A DNA stretch of 64,000 bases from Aquitalea magnusonii (GCF_003202035.1 NZ_QJKC01000011.1:62001-126000); one strand, 5' to 3'; positions 43,719-53,901 are shown, numbered from the stretch's first letter. Program-made: numbers and translations. Notes: generated from the sequence alone by a model not told the origin.

Positions 43719-44747
43719 ATGAACCAGCTGTGGCAGTCGTGGGTAGACAAGAATCAGGGACAGATCGACCAGGAAGGGCGGCTGTCGTTTTCCGATTTTC
43801 TGGCGCAAGTCGCTGCCGTGCGTACCGGCAATGCGCTTGCACTGCTGGATAACCTGGCAATCATCCGGGTGACGGGCGAGGATGCGCAAAGCTTTCTGCA
43901 GGGGCAGTTTTCTGCCGATATCCGGGACGTGACGGCAAGCCATGCGCAATTCAGCACCTACTCCACCGCCAAGGGCCGCATGCTGGCCAGCTTTCTTATC
44001 TGGCAGCATGAGGACAGTTATTTTCTGCTGCTGTCGGCGGATATTGCTGCTGCCATTGCCAAGCGTCTGACCATGTTTGTCATGCGATCCAAAGTAAAAG
44101 TCGCTTTGCTGGATGCAGCAGAGGTGCACGTGGCTGGTGTGCGCGGGGCAAGGCTGGAGCAAGTAGTGGAAGCCCATTTCACGCTGCGACAGCCGCAGCC
44201 GCTCACGGTGATGCAGCAGGGTGGAGATATTGCGATAGCCTTGCCGGAGGGTGGTTATCTTGTCTATCCGGTGATTGATTCAACATTGCCGGCATTGCTG
44301 CAGGCGGTGGATGCGGTTGCCGTGTCTGCTGCTGCCTGGGCGATTCGGGATATTGATGCGGGCATTGCCTGGGTGACGCTGGCCACCCAAGAACAGTTCG
44401 TGCCGCAAATGGCAAATATGGAAGTCATTGGCGCCGTCAGCTTTAAAAAGGGCTGTTATCCAGGCCAGGAAATTGTGGCGCGTACCCAATATCTGGGTAA
44501 GCTCAAGCGGCGCTTATACAAAGCCCGGCTGGCCCGATTTGCTGCGGTTGGCAGCAAGTTATTCAGCCCGGAGCTGCCTGAACAGTCCATCGGGATGGTG
44601 GCGGCTATTTGTCAGGTGGCAGAGTGCGAGTATGAGGCTTTGGTCGTGGTGCAGTCGGCATGCTGGGATAAGGGTATTTATCTGGAGGCTGAATATATCA
44701 ATGCGCTGGAGCCTCTGGCATTGCCATATCCTACTCAGGATGAATAA
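43719..44747 (+). CDS. ygfZ: YgfZ-like folate-binding protein (GcvT fold)
   Basis: 342 residues. YgfZ aids assembly or repair of Fe-S enzymes such as MiaB and depends on tetrahydrofolate. The diagnostic motif KGCYPGQEIVART is at residues 244-256 with C246. SFLQGQFSADIRDV near residue 60 and STAKGRMLASF match the GcvT-like fold. ATG 43719 with AGG 9 nt upstream is preferred to the GTG at 43695. Monocistronic. Its target RimO-type enzymes are represented in this window by rimO. Confidence 0.92.
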   Translation: MNQLWQSWVDKNQGQIDQEGRLSFSDFLAQVAAVRTGNALALLDNLAIIRVTGEDAQSFLQGQFSADIRDVTASHAQFSTYSTAKGRMLASFLIWQHEDSYFLLLSADIAAAIAKRLTMFVMRSKVKVALLDAAEVHVAGVRGARLEQVVEAHFTLRQPQPLTVMQQGGDIAIALPEGGYLVYPVIDSTLPALLQAVDAVAVSAAAWAIRDIDAGIAWVTLATQEQFVPQMANMEVIGAVSFKKGCYPGQEIVARTQYLGKLKRRLYKARLARFAAVGSKLFSPELPEQSIGMVAAICQVAECEYEALVVVQSACWDKGIYLEAEYINALEPLALPYPTQDE

Positions 44748-44784
44748 ACTGTTGCCTTGTTTGCTGAAATTTAACCACATTGCC

Positions 44785-44814
44785 TTGACTAGTCGATGGG
44801 CTTTTGGCTAAATT
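44785..44814 (+). promoter_or_regulatory. Sigma-70 promoter of the H-NS-family gene
   Basis: TTGACT (44785-44790), 18-bp spacer, TAAATT (44809-44814), 39 bp before the start codon. Confidence 0.6.
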
Positions 44815-44853
44815 GAATCAGTGGTTCTCCAACTGAATAATAAGGGCGGCAAA

Positions 44854-45162
44854 ATGGATATCAGCAATCTGAGTTTTACTGAACTGGTAGCATTGAAAGG
44901 CGACGTTGAAAACGAAATCAAGCGTCGTGAATCTGAAGAAAAATCCAAGGCTAAGAAGCAGATCATCGAGCTGGCAAAAGCTTATGGTCTGAGCGTGGAA
45001 GAGGTGCTGGGCAAGGTGGGTGCCACCGTGCGCAAGCCGGTTGAAGCCAAGTATCGTCATCCGGAAAATGCCGAACTGACCTGGACTGGTCGCGGCCGCA
45101 AGCCGGTTTGGGTACAAGAACTGCTGAATGCTGGCAAAACGCTTGAAGATCTCGCTATCTGA
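44854..45162 (+). CDS. H-NS family nucleoid protein
   Basis: 102 residues from ATG 44854 (AAGGGCGG upstream). N-terminal coiled-coil oligomerisation part (residues 8-45, LVALKGDVENEIKRRESEEK) and C-terminal DNA-binding core YRHPENAELTWTGRGRKPVW, in which GRGRKP is the minor-groove hook. Such proteins silence AT-rich and foreign DNA. The length matches the beta-proteobacterial H-NS/BpH3 subgroup, where several paralogues per genome are common. Confidence 0.93.
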   Translation: MDISNLSFTELVALKGDVENEIKRRESEEKSKAKKQIIELAKAYGLSVEEVLGKVGATVRKPVEAKYRHPENAELTWTGRGRKPVWVQELLNAGKTLEDLAI

Positions 45163-45189
45163 TGTGACACTGTCTTCCAAGTGCCTGAC

Positions 45190-45215
45190 AAAAAGCGCCT
45201 GCACGGGCGCTTTTT
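45190..45215 (+). terminator. Terminator of the H-NS-family gene
   Basis: AAAAAGCGCC / GGCGCTTTTT around a short loop. Confidence 0.85.
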
Positions 45216-45335
45216 GTTTTGTGGCACAAGTTCTTCTTGCTGATTTGCCGGCTTGTATAAATACTGGTAGGGCCGACTAGCGCAAGCTCCGGGTTCGCCT
45301 TGATCCCGTCATGATGACAGACTGAAAGTTACGCC

Positions 45336-47060
45336 ATGTTGGACTTTTTCTCCCGAGGCTCAAAGAACAAGTCAGATCCTTTGGCCAATGCTGCTGCTGC
45401 CAAGGTTTATGCCGATACTCTCAAGCAAGAGTATGGCGCGGCTGCGCACGAGAGAATTACCGAGATGCTGGCCGAGGTCAATGCGCTGTCTCCCCATGTG
45501 ACGGCGGATTTGCTGGATGCCGTGTTGACGCTCAATCTGGAAATCCAGCCGCTGCATGAAAACCTGTGCACGCAATATTTCATGAATTCCCGTATGCCCA
45601 AGGTGCTGGAAGGGCAGTTGCGTTCGCAGATACTGGCTTATGGCAAGCAGTTTCTCGAGTTTTATCAGCGAGCCTTGTCGGTTGATACCGACATGCAGCA
45701 AGAAGAGCGGATCCGTGCCATGCTGCCCCTGGTATTGGTACGCATGATGCATTTTTTTGGTGAGTTCGCCCGTTGGCAATACCTGCGGCATTTCACTCCG
45801 GATGATGTTTTCTGGCTGAATGTAAATCAGCTTTATCGCCTGGCAGAGCAGCGACGTATTGACTCGACTCCGGTGTTTTTATTCGGAGAGGACAGCCCCG
45901 GTACGACGGTGCAGGATCAATACCTCATCATGCTGATGTTGTCCTTGTTAAGTAGTGGCAATCTCAGCCTGCGCCAATTCAATTTCTCCTACCAGTTGTT
46001 ATGCCTGGTTTCCAATCGCATGTCGCTGCATCCGCAATATGATGAAGAGGCCAGCTTTGCCGTGACACTGGCCGAGGCCAAACCAGCCGCACGTGCCAAT
46101 CCCAGCTTTGTCAGTGATTCTGCCCGTTTCTGGAGTACCGCCAATATGGTGGAAATCATCCATAGCTGGGCCACGGTGATGGAAGGCGGGCGGGTGCCGC
46201 CGGAACTCAAGCCATTGATCGAGCCTGGCATTGATGCCGGTTTGCTGCACATGCTGTGCCGTGAATGGTCGGCCAAGCCGATGCGCTTCGAGCGGGCCGA
46301 GCGGGTTGCCGTGACAAACCGCAATCTGGAAGTGGCGCATCGCCTGTCAACCCTGCACCGGCTGATTCGGCAGCCAGATGAGGCCATACAGGCGCAGGCG
46401 CGGCATACCGACAACGACAGTTTTGATGATGCCGCCAATATTCGCATCTATGGCTTTGTCACCAGCCGCAAGCGTGATCGCAGCACGCTGGCGCTGGCTC
46501 CGCTGACCATGACCGGCGATGCGACGCCGGCGGCACAACCCTTGCGCGACGAGTTCCTGCGCTGGTCGGTCGAGAATGTCAGCCAGAGCGGCCTTGGCGT
46601 GACGCTGGACTCGCTGGGCAATGAGTGGGTGACACTGGGCAGCCTGGTAGGCTATCGCGATGTGGACAGTGCCAACTGGAGCCTGGGGCTGGTGCGCCGG
46701 GTCAAACGCGCCAATCAGCGGGAGCGCATCTATCTGGGGGTGGAGACCCTGTGTACCCGACCGGTGGCGGCCTCCATTCGCCCAACCGACAGCAAGCTGA
46801 TCGATCCCACCTTGCCCCCCGACATGGTGTGGCTGGCCGGGCATATCGCCTTGTTTGTGCCTTTTGATCGCGGAGGGCGGCGTATCAATGCCCTGATCAT
46901 GCCGATTTCGGTGTATACCCTGGGCCGGCAGTATTACATGACGGCACGCGGCAAACACTTTCAGATTGCGCTGGGCAAGGTGCTGGAAAAAGGCAGCGAC
47001 TGGTGTCTGGCCGAAATCGAACTGGTGAAGGCGCTGGAAAGATTGCCACTGGCCATGTGA
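45336..47060 (+). CDS. Large cytosolic protein of unknown function
   Basis: 574 residues, no signal peptide or membrane segment. The N-terminal 250 residues are helical (EYGAAAHERITEMLAEVNAL; RMMHFFGEFARWQYLRHF). Residues 250-400 hold RFWSTANMVEIIHSWATVME. The C-terminal 170 residues are beta-rich (ENVSQSGLGVTLDSLGNEW, VGYRDVDSANWSLGLVRRVKRA), a layout that recalls PilZ-like domains, though I do not see a full RxxxR...DxSxxG signature. I cannot name the family. Conserved-hypothetical status in beta-proteobacteria is likely but untested. Transcribed alone. Confidence 0.75.
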   Translation: MLDFFSRGSKNKSDPLANAAAAKVYADTLKQEYGAAAHERITEMLAEVNALSPHVTADLLDAVLTLNLEIQPLHENLCTQYFMNSRMPKVLEGQLRSQILAYGKQFLEFYQRALSVDTDMQQEERIRAMLPLVLVRMMHFFGEFARWQYLRHFTPDDVFWLNVNQLYRLAEQRRIDSTPVFLFGEDSPGTTVQDQYLIMLMLSLLSSGNLSLRQFNFSYQLLCLVSNRMSLHPQYDEEASFAVTLAEAKPAARANPSFVSDSARFWSTANMVEIIHSWATVMEGGRVPPELKPLIEPGIDAGLLHMLCREWSAKPMRFERAERVAVTNRNLEVAHRLSTLHRLIRQPDEAIQAQARHTDNDSFDDAANIRIYGFVTSRKRDRSTLALAPLTMTGDATPAAQPLRDEFLRWSVENVSQSGLGVTLDSLGNEWVTLGSLVGYRDVDSANWSLGLVRRVKRANQRERIYLGVETLCTRPVAASIRPTDSKLIDPTLPPDMVWLAGHIALFVPFDRGGRRINALIMPISVYTLGRQYYMTARGKHFQIALGKVLEKGSDWCLAEIELVKALERLPLAM

Positions 47061-47081
47061 GTGCTGCAGGCAGGGGAAAAC

Positions 47082-47112
47082 AAAAAAGCCGGAATCGCGA
47101 TTCCGGCTTTTT
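47082..47112. terminator. Bidirectional terminator
   Basis: AAAAAGCCGGAATC / GATTCCGGCTTTTT around GC, a perfect stem between convergent genes. Confidence 0.9.
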
Positions 47113-47128
47113 GCTGGCTGCAGGGTGA

Positions 47129-48256
47129 TCAGCGCAATTCGTTGATCACCGCGTAGATCGGTGTCAGTGCTGCTTCGCCCATGCGCAGGCTGCGCTGGCC
47201 ATTCCAGCCGTAGTCGTCATCCGGCAGGTTGGCATTGTCCTTGAACGGCATTTCCAGGGTAAAGGCCAGGCATTTGAAGTTTTCACCGACCCAGTTGGTG
47301 GCCAGGCTCAGATTGGCCGATCCCGGCGCATCCTTGTCGTAGCCGAATTCATCCTGGAAGTCCGGATTGGCCACCATCAGGTAGTGCTTGAACTTGTCTT
47401 CCAGCTGGCGGATGCGTTCGTTGTAAGAAGGAACGCCTTCTGTTCCGGCGACAAACACATAGGGCAGTTTTTCGTCGCCGTGGATGTCGAGGAACAGGTC
47501 AACGCCGGTCTCCAGCATTTTGTTGCGCACGACCAGTACTTCCGGACTGGTTTCCTGCGATGGTGCCAGCCATTCGCGATTGAGATTGGCCCCGGCGGCA
47601 TTGGTGCGCAGATTGCCCAGGATGGAGCCATCCGGGTTCATATTGGGCACCACGTAGAAGGTGGCCTTGTCCAGCAGGGCGCGCGAAGTGGCATCCAGCG
47701 GATCGAGCAGGCGGTTCAGGAAACCTTCGACAAACCACTCGGCCATGGTTTCGCCGGGGTGCTGGCGCGCGGTCACCCAGATTTTCAGATCAGACTCGAC
47801 TTCATGGCCAATGGTCAGCAAATTGATGTCGCGGCCCTGTACGGTAAAGCCCAGGTCATGAATCTGGCACAGGCCCGATCCTTGCGCCTGCCCCAGCAGA
47901 TTCAGGTGCTGCTCGTGGGAGTAGGGCTCGAAATAGGCGTAATACACGCTATTGGCCAGCGGCACATGTTCAACCGTCATGACCTGGCCGTCAAAATGAG
48001 CAGGTACGCGGAACCAGTTGATGCGGTCGTACGATGCCATCAGCTCGTAATCAGTCCATCCTTCCGGATAGGCGCATTCGCCGGCATTGAGAAAGCGCAG
48101 CGTACAAGCCTGATAGGCGGCACCCTGTAGCCGGAAATAAAACCATTGAGCAAAGTCCGCGGCATTGTCATGGGGAATCCGCAGCTGGATGTCGTCGAAA
48201 CTCTCCATGGAAACGATTTCGATGCTGCCTGCGTCAAAGTTGCTGCTGATTTTCAT
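47129..48256 (-). CDS. M14 family zinc carboxypeptidase
   Basis: 375 residues from ATG 48256. The N-terminal 110 residues form a beta-sandwich (IRPH-like LRIPHDNAADFAQWFYFRLQ) typical of the M14-type cytosolic carboxypeptidase subgroup. The zinc site is RQHPGETMAEWF (His and Glu) with the third ligand in FLDIHGDEKLPYVF. Catalytic Glu is in the C-terminal AFTLEMPFKD. No signal peptide, so it is cytosolic. Bacterial members may trim acidic or other C-terminal residues; the substrate is unknown. Confidence 0.9.
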   Translation of the reverse strand: MKISSNFDAGSIEIVSMESFDDIQLRIPHDNAADFAQWFYFRLQGAAYQACTLRFLNAGECAYPEGWTDYELMASYDRINWFRVPAHFDGQVMTVEHVPLANSVYYAYFEPYSHEQHLNLLGQAQGSGLCQIHDLGFTVQGRDINLLTIGHEVESDLKIWVTARQHPGETMAEWFVEGFLNRLLDPLDATSRALLDKATFYVVPNMNPDGSILGNLRTNAAGANLNREWLAPSQETSPEVLVVRNKMLETGVDLFLDIHGDEKLPYVFVAGTEGVPSYNERIRQLEDKFKHYLMVANPDFQDEFGYDKDAPGSANLSLATNWVGENFKCLAFTLEMPFKDNANLPDDDYGWNGQRSLRMGEAALTPIYAVINELR

Positions 48257-48334
48257 GCGTTGAACCCGTGGTCTTTGCTGGAACTCAAAGAAAGAATTGT
48301 AAACCTGCGCCGGCCAGCTTGCATCATGCAAAAC

Positions 48335-48360
48335 AAAAAACCCCGCCAAAGCGGGGTTTT
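48335..48360 (-). terminator. Terminator of phaP
   Basis: ACCCCGC / GCGGGGT around CAAA; on the minus strand it is followed by TTTTTTGTTTT. Confidence 0.85.
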
Positions 48361-48380
48361 GCAGCAGGCGAAGCCGTGAA

Positions 48381-48926
48381 TCAGGCGCGCTTGGTGGCGG
48401 TCTTCACTGCATCGGCAGTGGCGCTGCTGGCAGCCTTGATGCTGCTATCAGTGAATTCGGCAACTTGCTGGGCAGCCTTGCTGAAGCTGTTAACGGCAGC
48501 AGCGGCAGCAGCCAGCGAGGTCTTGACGGCGTTCAGTGCATTGTCGGAACCTGCCGGGGCGTTCTTGGCAGCACCTTCCAGTGCGGTGATCAGGTTCTTG
48601 TTGAAGCTGCCGAGGTTTTCTTCAGCCAGCTTGGACAGTTCGCTTTGCGCGGCGGATACGATTTCGTATACGTTGCGGGAGTTGGCAACAGCCTTGTCCA
48701 CCGATTGGCTGGCCAGTTGGTTGAACTGGTTCAGGGCTTCCTGGGCATCGCCAGCGCCGGCCAGAGCCTTGGCGACCTTGACGTTTTCTTCCAGGGTTTG
48801 CTTGGAGGCTTCCAGGTTCAGCTTGACCAGGCGCTCGGCGCTGTCCAGGGAGATCTGGGCAACACGCAGGGCGGCTTCAAAGCCGGACAGGGAGATTTTG
48901 CTGATTTGATCGTTGGTATTGAACAT
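48381..48926 (-). CDS. phaP: Phasin, polyhydroxyalkanoate granule protein
   Basis: 181 residues from ATG 48926 (GAGGGTTAAAAAC upstream). Almost wholly amphipathic helix, rich in Ala, with the phasin_2 features FEAALRVAQISLDSAERLVK and LNLEASKQTLEENVK. The tail is Ala/Lys-rich (ADAVKTATKRA). Phasins coat PHA granules and control their size. It diverges from phaR, and a probable PhaR operator lies inside its promoter. The PHA synthase genes are not in the window. Confidence 0.94.
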   Translation of the reverse strand: MFNTNDQISKISLSGFEAALRVAQISLDSAERLVKLNLEASKQTLEENVKVAKALAGAGDAQEALNQFNQLASQSVDKAVANSRNVYEIVSAAQSELSKLAEENLGSFNKNLITALEGAAKNAPAGSDNALNAVKTSLAAAAAAVNSFSKAAQQVAEFTDSSIKAASSATADAVKTATKRA

Positions 48927-49000
48927 GTTTTTAACCCTCATCATTGGATTTCGTAGAAAAGACCGACAAGCTCTGTGTTGACTGTGATTTTTTTTCTTGT

Positions 49001-49029
49001 TTTATATTGCACTGCACAATAAGTGCGAA
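49001..49029 (-). promoter_or_regulatory. phaP promoter with embedded PhaR-type operator
   Basis: Minus strand TTCGCA (49029-49024), 17-bp spacer, TATAAA (49006-49001). The spacer contains the near-palindrome TTGTGCAGTGCAA (49019-49007). A similar TGCACTGC block recurs at 49038-49045. Binding here would block RNA polymerase. Confidence 0.6.
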
Positions 49030-49063
49030 ATGTAGCATGCACTGCGCGAGGGGGATAGAAGTT

Positions 49064-49092
49064 TTGCTCTAGCTTGTTGTATTTATGATAAA
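49064..49092 (+). promoter_or_regulatory. Candidate phaR promoter
   Basis: TTGCTC (49064-49069), 17-bp spacer, GATAAA (49087-49092), 43 bp before the phaR ATG. Confidence 0.45.
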
Positions 49093-49135
49093 TTGCGGGT
49101 GCACAACACCAACGACAATAATCCGGGAGTGTTAC

Positions 49136-49702
49136 ATGAGTGTTGAAAAAAGGGTCATCAAGAAGTACCCGAACCGCCGCCTGTATGACACGGCGACAAG
49201 TTCCTACATCACATTGGGAGACGTGAAACAACTGGTGCTCGAGAACGTGGATATCCAGGTTGTCGATGCCAAATCACAGGATGACATCACCCGCAGCGTG
49301 CTGCTGCAGATCATCCTGGAGGAGGAGAATGGCGGCATGCCGATGTTCAGCTACGAAGTGCTGACACAGTTCATCCGCTTTTATGGTCAGGCCATGCAGG
49401 GCATGATGGGGCCCTTCCTGGAGAAGAACCTGCAGCTGTTCGGGCAGATGCAGCAGAAGCTGCAGGAGCAAACCCGCGCCATGTATGGCGACAAGGCAGT
49501 GTTCAACACCACCATGTGGGGCGAATTCATGAAGCTGCAGGGGCCGGCGATCCAGAATGTCATGTCCAGTTATATGGAACAGAGCACCGGCATGTTCCTG
49601 GAAATGCAGAATCGCATGCAGGAACAAACCAAACAGTTGTTCAGTGGTTTCACTTTCCCGGGCTATGTGCCGCCCGGCAAGGATGATGCAGGCAAATCCT
49701 GA
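49136..49702 (+). CDS. phaR: Polyhydroxyalkanoate synthesis repressor PhaR
   Basis: 188 residues from ATG 49136 (GGGAGTGTTAC upstream). The N-terminal DNA-binding domain begins RVIKKYPNRRLYDTATSSYI, diagnostic for PhaR, and continues VKQLVLENVDIQVVDAKS. The C-terminal half is helical and Met/Gln-rich (MQGMMGPFLEKNLQLFGQMQ), thought to bind PHA granules. PhaR represses phaP until granules titrate it away. Divergent from phaP with 209 bp between. Confidence 0.95.
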   Translation: MSVEKRVIKKYPNRRLYDTATSSYITLGDVKQLVLENVDIQVVDAKSQDDITRSVLLQIILEEENGGMPMFSYEVLTQFIRFYGQAMQGMMGPFLEKNLQLFGQMQQKLQEQTRAMYGDKAVFNTTMWGEFMKLQGPAIQNVMSSYMEQSTGMFLEMQNRMQEQTKQLFSGFTFPGYVPPGKDDAGKS

Positions 49703-49718
49703 TCAACCCAGCATGCTG

Positions 49719-49747
49719 AAAAAGCCCGTTACCAGACGGGCTTTTTC
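49719..49747 (+). terminator. Terminator of phaR
   Basis: AAAAAGCCCGT / ACGGGCTTTTT around TACCAG. Confidence 0.88.
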
Positions 49748-49925
49748 TTTTGTAGCCTCCGGTTTTCAGTCGCGGCCCGCCGCTGCCCTGGCAGCCCGCT
49801 GCGGATAGCGCAGACCCCAGGGCAGCGCCTCCAGTATTCTGGGCCGCGGAAGGTGCGGCAGTGGCGCTCTGGGAAATGGGTGGACGCAAGCCAGGCCCTG
49901 CCTGGCTTGCGTCTGGGATGCCCAG

Positions 49926-51218
49926 TCAGTCCGCAGGCTGATGCCGCCGCGGCGCAAACAGCAGCAGCGTTGCCACGCAGGCCGAGAGCGCAGCAAACAG
50001 CAGCCACCAGGCCGGTGAACTCTTGCTGTGCGTCATTTCCACCAGCGCGGTGGATACCGCCGGGGTCAGGCCACCGAAAATGGCGGTGGCCAGGCTGAAG
50101 GCCAGCGAAAAGCCCACGGTACGCACATACACCGGCATCACCTCGGTCAGTGCCGCCACCATGGCACCGTTATACATGCCGAAGAAAAACGAGAACCACA
50201 GCAATACCGTCAGCAACCGGATAAAGCTTGGCCCATCCCCCAGCCAGGCCATGGCCGGGTAGGCGGTCAGCAAGGCCAGCAGCGAAATACCCAGCAGCAA
50301 GGGCTTGCGGCCAATGCGGTCGGACAGGGCGCCGCCGATGGGCAGCCAGCAGAAATTGGACAGGCCCACGCACAGGGTGACGATCAGGCTGTCCTGCGCG
50401 CTCAGGTGCAGCACGCTTTTGCCAAAAGTGGGGGTGTAGACGGTGATGAAGTAAAACAGCGTGGTGGTGAGCGAAACCAGAAACATGCCCGCCACAATGG
50501 TGCGCCAGTGCAGGCCGATGGTGGCAAAGATTTCACGCAGGCTGGGGCGGTGATGACGCGCCAGGAAGGCATCGGTTTCCTGCAGCGAGCCACGCAGCAG
50601 GAAAATCAGCGGGATGATCAGGCAGCCGATGAAAAACGGCACGCGCCAGCCCCAGGCGGCAATCTGCGCCGGGCTCAGCCATTGCTGGATGCCATAGCCG
50701 ATGGCCGCCGCCACCACAATGGCCACTTGCTGGCTGGCCGACTGCCAGCTGGTGTAAAAGCCCTTGCGACCCGGTGTGGCAATCTCGGACAAATACACCG
50801 ACACCCCTCCCAGCTCCACCCCGGCGGAAAAGCCCTGCAGCAGTCGGCCCAGCAGCACCAGCAAGGGCGCGGCCAGCCCGATCTGGCTGTAGTCCGGCAC
50901 AAAGGCAATCAGCACCGTGCCACAGGCCATGATGCCCAGCGTGACAATCAGCCCCTGACGGCGGCCGATGCGGTCCACATAACTGCCCAGCACGATGGCA
51001 CCCAGCGGGCGCATCAGGAAACCGGCACCGAAGACGGCAAAAGTCAGCATCAGCGAGGCGAACTCGCTGCTGGTGGGGAAAAATGCCTTGCCGATATACG
51101 TGGCATAAAAACCGAACAGAAAGAAATCGAACTGTTCGAGAAAATTGCCACTGGTCACGCGCAGTACCGCACCCAGTCGGGACTGGGCGGGGTGCTGGCG
51201 CTCTGGCGCTTGTTGCAT
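49926..51218 (-). CDS. tcuC: Tricarballylate (MHS family) transporter TcuC
   Basis: 430 residues, 12 membrane segments, metabolite:H+ symporter of the major facilitator superfamily. MHS signatures are [40 protein letters not shown] and [23 protein letters not shown] 51218 is chosen for AGGAGAGTACGC. It ends the leftward run tcuR-tcuA-tcuB-tcuC, whose context points to tricarballylate or citrate-like tricarboxylates. The protein alone could also be read as a citrate-proton symporter. Confidence 0.9.
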   Translation of the reverse strand: MQQAPERQHPAQSRLGAVLRVTSGNFLEQFDFFLFGFYATYIGKAFFPTSSEFASLMLTFAVFGAGFLMRPLGAIVLGSYVDRIGRRQGLIVTLGIMACGTVLIAFVPDYSQIGLAAPLLVLLGRLLQGFSAGVELGGVSVYLSEIATPGRKGFYTSWQSASQQVAIVVAAAIGYGIQQWLSPAQIAAWGWRVPFFIGCLIIPLIFLLRGSLQETDAFLARHHRPSLREIFATIGLHWRTIVAGMFLVSLTTTLFYFITVYTPTFGKSVLHLSAQDSLIVTLCVGLSNFCWLPIGGALSDRIGRKPLLLGISLLALLTAYPAMAWLGDGPSFIRLLTVLLWFSFFFGMYNGAMVAALTEVMPVYVRTVGFSLAFSLATAIFGGLTPAVSTALVEMTHSKSSPAWWLLFAALSACVATLLLFAPRRHQPAD

Positions 51219-51286
51219 GCGTACTCTCCTTTGTTGCATCTGTTGCGTTGTATTTATTGCTTTTCTGAATGTTTACTGATGGACGG

Positions 51287-52420
51287 TCAGCGGCGTTGAC
51301 GCTTCTCGATGGCCCATTTCAGCAAGGCCGCGCTGCGGAAAATACCGTGGGCAAACTTGCCATAGGGCAGGGTGACAAACAGCGCCATCACCACGCCCAG
51401 ATGCACGGCCAGCAGGCTGCCCAGCACATGGCTGTGGCGGGCAAATGGCAACAGCAGGCCGCTGGCGCTGGTGAGCAGCAACAGGGCAATGAAGCCGCGG
51501 TCCATCGGGCGTTGTTGTATGTCGCCATGCTGCGGGTCGCGCTGCAGGTTCAGCCACAGCAGACCGGCCGGGCCAATCAGCAGCCCGATACCACCGGCGC
51601 AGCCCAGCAGCACCGGCAGGCTGTTCAGTGCATAGGGGGCTGGCAGACCCAGCAGATAGTGGTAGCCGGTGGCGGTGATGGTGGCGGCAAAGCAGGACAG
51701 GAAGCCATAGAAGGTGAAATGGTGAAAACGCCGCCGCCACAGGGTGTAGGCATCGTCGGCGTTATTGCAGCCCTGGCCGTGGCCGCCATCCAGATACTTC
51801 AGCGTGGCTACTGCATGACCGGCATCCAGCACCGCCGGTACATCCGGCGCTTGCGGGCTGATGTCACGCCAGAAGCGGCGCACACCCAGGCCCAGCGCCA
51901 GCATGGCAAAGCCGAATACCGGGCCAAACAGCCCGGCCAGCAGATGGTGCGGGAAGTAGTCGTAGAAATTGCCGCTGCTCACGCTGGGGGCCAGCGCCTG
52001 CAATAGCAGCAGGAACAGCGCGAGGCCGCTGGCCAGTGCCAGTGCCACGGTCAGCCCGGCATGCTGATACAGCCGCCCCAGCGCGCCCGGCCAGGCAAAG
52101 CGGGTATAGCTTTGCTGGCGTACCTGGGCCATGGCTTTGGGAATGTTGACGGCAAATTCATGTGGCGGTGCGTACTGGCAGGCATGCAGACAGGCGCCGC
52201 AGTTGTGGCAGAGATTGGCCAGGTAATGAATGTCGGCCTGGCCGAATTCCAGCCGTTGGGTCATGGCGGGAAACACTGCGCAAAAGCCCTCGCAATAGCG
52301 GCAGGCATTACAGATTTGCAGGTCGCGCGCCACTTCGGCTTCGGCTTTGTCCAGCAGGGAGCCCGGCTGGCCGGCAGCCAGTTGTTGCGCCTCGTCGATC
52401 AGGCGGGTGAGTTGTTGCAT
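51287..52420 (-). CDS. tcuB: Tricarballylate utilisation protein TcuB (CitB)
   Basis: 377 residues. The N-terminal 110 residues carry two [4Fe-4S] motifs ([15 protein letters not shown] and [16 protein letters not shown]). The rest has about six membrane segments with histidines suited to heme. TcuB reoxidises FADH2 of TcuA and passes electrons to the quinone pool. The start 52420 lies 1 nt after the tcuA stop, with AAGGAATCTGAC upstream, so translation is coupled. Confidence 0.94.
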   Translation of the reverse strand: MQQLTRLIDEAQQLAAGQPGSLLDKAEAEVARDLQICNACRYCEGFCAVFPAMTQRLEFGQADIHYLANLCHNCGACLHACQYAPPHEFAVNIPKAMAQVRQQSYTRFAWPGALGRLYQHAGLTVALALASGLALFLLLLQALAPSVSSGNFYDYFPHHLLAGLFGPVFGFAMLALGLGVRRFWRDISPQAPDVPAVLDAGHAVATLKYLDGGHGQGCNNADDAYTLWRRRFHHFTFYGFLSCFAATITATGYHYLLGLPAPYALNSLPVLLGCAGGIGLLIGPAGLLWLNLQRDPQHGDIQQRPMDRGFIALLLLTSASGLLLPFARHSHVLGSLLAVHLGVVMALFVTLPYGKFAHGIFRSAALLKWAIEKRQRR

Positions 52421-52421
52421 G

Positions 52422-53822
52422 TCAGATTCCTTGTGAAACAGCCTGAGCTGCCTGGGCGGCACGGCTGCCGGCAATACGACCAAAAGCCGTGCCGATGGCC
52501 ATGCCGATACCGGCCACATAACCCTTGCCCAGCACATTGCCGGCCATCATTTCACCGGCCACAAACAGGTTGGGGCTGGGCTGGCCGGCAAAGTGCACGG
52601 CGGCATCGGCATTGGTTTTCAGGCCCAGATAGGTAAAGGTGATGCCGGGGCGCAGCGCGTAGCCGTAGTAAGGCGGGGTATCCAGCGGCAAGGCCCAGTG
52701 GCTTTTGGGCGGGGTGAGATCTTTGGTGTGGCAGTTGTCCAGCACGGTGTGGTCGAACTGCCCGGCCTGACAGGCCGCGTTATAGCGCTGGACGGTGTCG
52801 ACAAAGCGCACCTCGTCCAGTCCCAGCTGGCGTGCCAGTTCCGGCAGGGTATTGGCCTTGTTGCCGGGGAATACCGGCGGCATGAAACGGCCTATGGCCT
52901 TGGAGTCGATGATGGAGTAGCCGATCTGCTGCGGCTGTTGCGCGACCAGCCGCCCCCAGATGGCATAGCGCTTGGGCCAGAAGTCCTCGCCCTCATCGTA
53001 AAAGCGCTCGGCGTTGCGGTTGAGCATGATGCCCAGCGACACGCAGTCCACCCGGGTGCAGATGCCGCCATCGTATAGCGGCGCGCGGGCGTCAATCGCC
53101 ACACAGTGCGATTGTGACGGATCGCCCACCATGTCGGCCCCGGCCTGCTGCATGAACTTGAGCAGCACGCCCTGATTGAAACGGGTGCCACGGATCAGAA
53201 AGTTATCTGCTGGCCAGTCGCCCTGGTCGTTCTGGCCCCAGGCGCTGCGCAGCCATTCGCGGTTGGATTCGAAACCGCCAGCCGCCAGCACACAGCTGCG
53301 AGCGCTGATGCGCTCGCCGCCAGCCAGCTGGGCAGCAACAAAGCGGCCATCCTGCAATTCCAGCCGCTCCACCGCGCTGTCGTAGCGAATCGCCACGCCC
53401 AGTTTTTCCGCGCTGCGGTAGTAGGCATTCACCAGTGCCTTGCCGCCGCCCATGAAGAAGGCATTGGTACGGGCGGTATGCAGCGCGCCGGACAGCGAGG
53501 GCTGAAAGTGCACGCCGTGACGGCGCATCCAGTCGCGACAGCTGCCGCTGGCGCGAATCACCAGCCGGGCCAGCGCTTCGTCGGTCTGGCCGCCGGTCAC
53601 GCGCAGCAGGTCCTGCCAGTATTCTTCTTCCGGATACGCCTCCACCAGCACGTCTTGCGGGGCATCGTGCATGCAGCGCAGGTTACGGGTGTGCTGCGAA
53701 TTGCCGCCGCGCCAGGCGCGCGGGGCGGACTCCAGCAGCAGCACCGAGGCCCCGGCTTCGCGGGCCATCAGTGCGGCGCAGAGTGCGGCGTTGCCGCCGC
53801 CGATGATCAGAACATCAAACAT
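52422..53822 (-). CDS. tcuA: FAD-dependent tricarballylate dehydrogenase TcuA
   Basis: 466 residues. It oxidises tricarballylate to cis-aconitate. The N-terminal FAD-binding fold is [22 protein letters not shown]; the [11 protein letters not shown] segment and the C-terminal [20 protein letters not shown] with the second FAD contact match the family. The active-site region [17 protein letters not shown] resembles fumarate reductase-type flavoproteins. Immediately followed by tcuB. Confidence 0.94.
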   Translation of the reverse strand: MFDVLIIGGGNAALCAALMAREAGASVLLLESAPRAWRGGNSQHTRNLRCMHDAPQDVLVEAYPEEEYWQDLLRVTGGQTDEALARLVIRASGSCRDWMRRHGVHFQPSLSGALHTARTNAFFMGGGKALVNAYYRSAEKLGVAIRYDSAVERLELQDGRFVAAQLAGGERISARSCVLAAGGFESNREWLRSAWGQNDQGDWPADNFLIRGTRFNQGVLLKFMQQAGADMVGDPSQSHCVAIDARAPLYDGGICTRVDCVSLGIMLNRNAERFYDEGEDFWPKRYAIWGRLVAQQPQQIGYSIIDSKAIGRFMPPVFPGNKANTLPELARQLGLDEVRFVDTVQRYNAACQAGQFDHTVLDNCHTKDLTPPKSHWALPLDTPPYYGYALRPGITFTYLGLKTNADAAVHFAGQPSPNLFVAGEMMAGNVLGKGYVAGIGMAIGTAFGRIAGSRAAQAAQAVSQGI

Positions 53823-53901
53823 GGGTACAGCCTCCCTGAGACAAGCGGAGACTGTAAAAAGCCCTCAGCCCGGCCGCCAGAGCGGATCGGGCAACAGGTG
53901 T

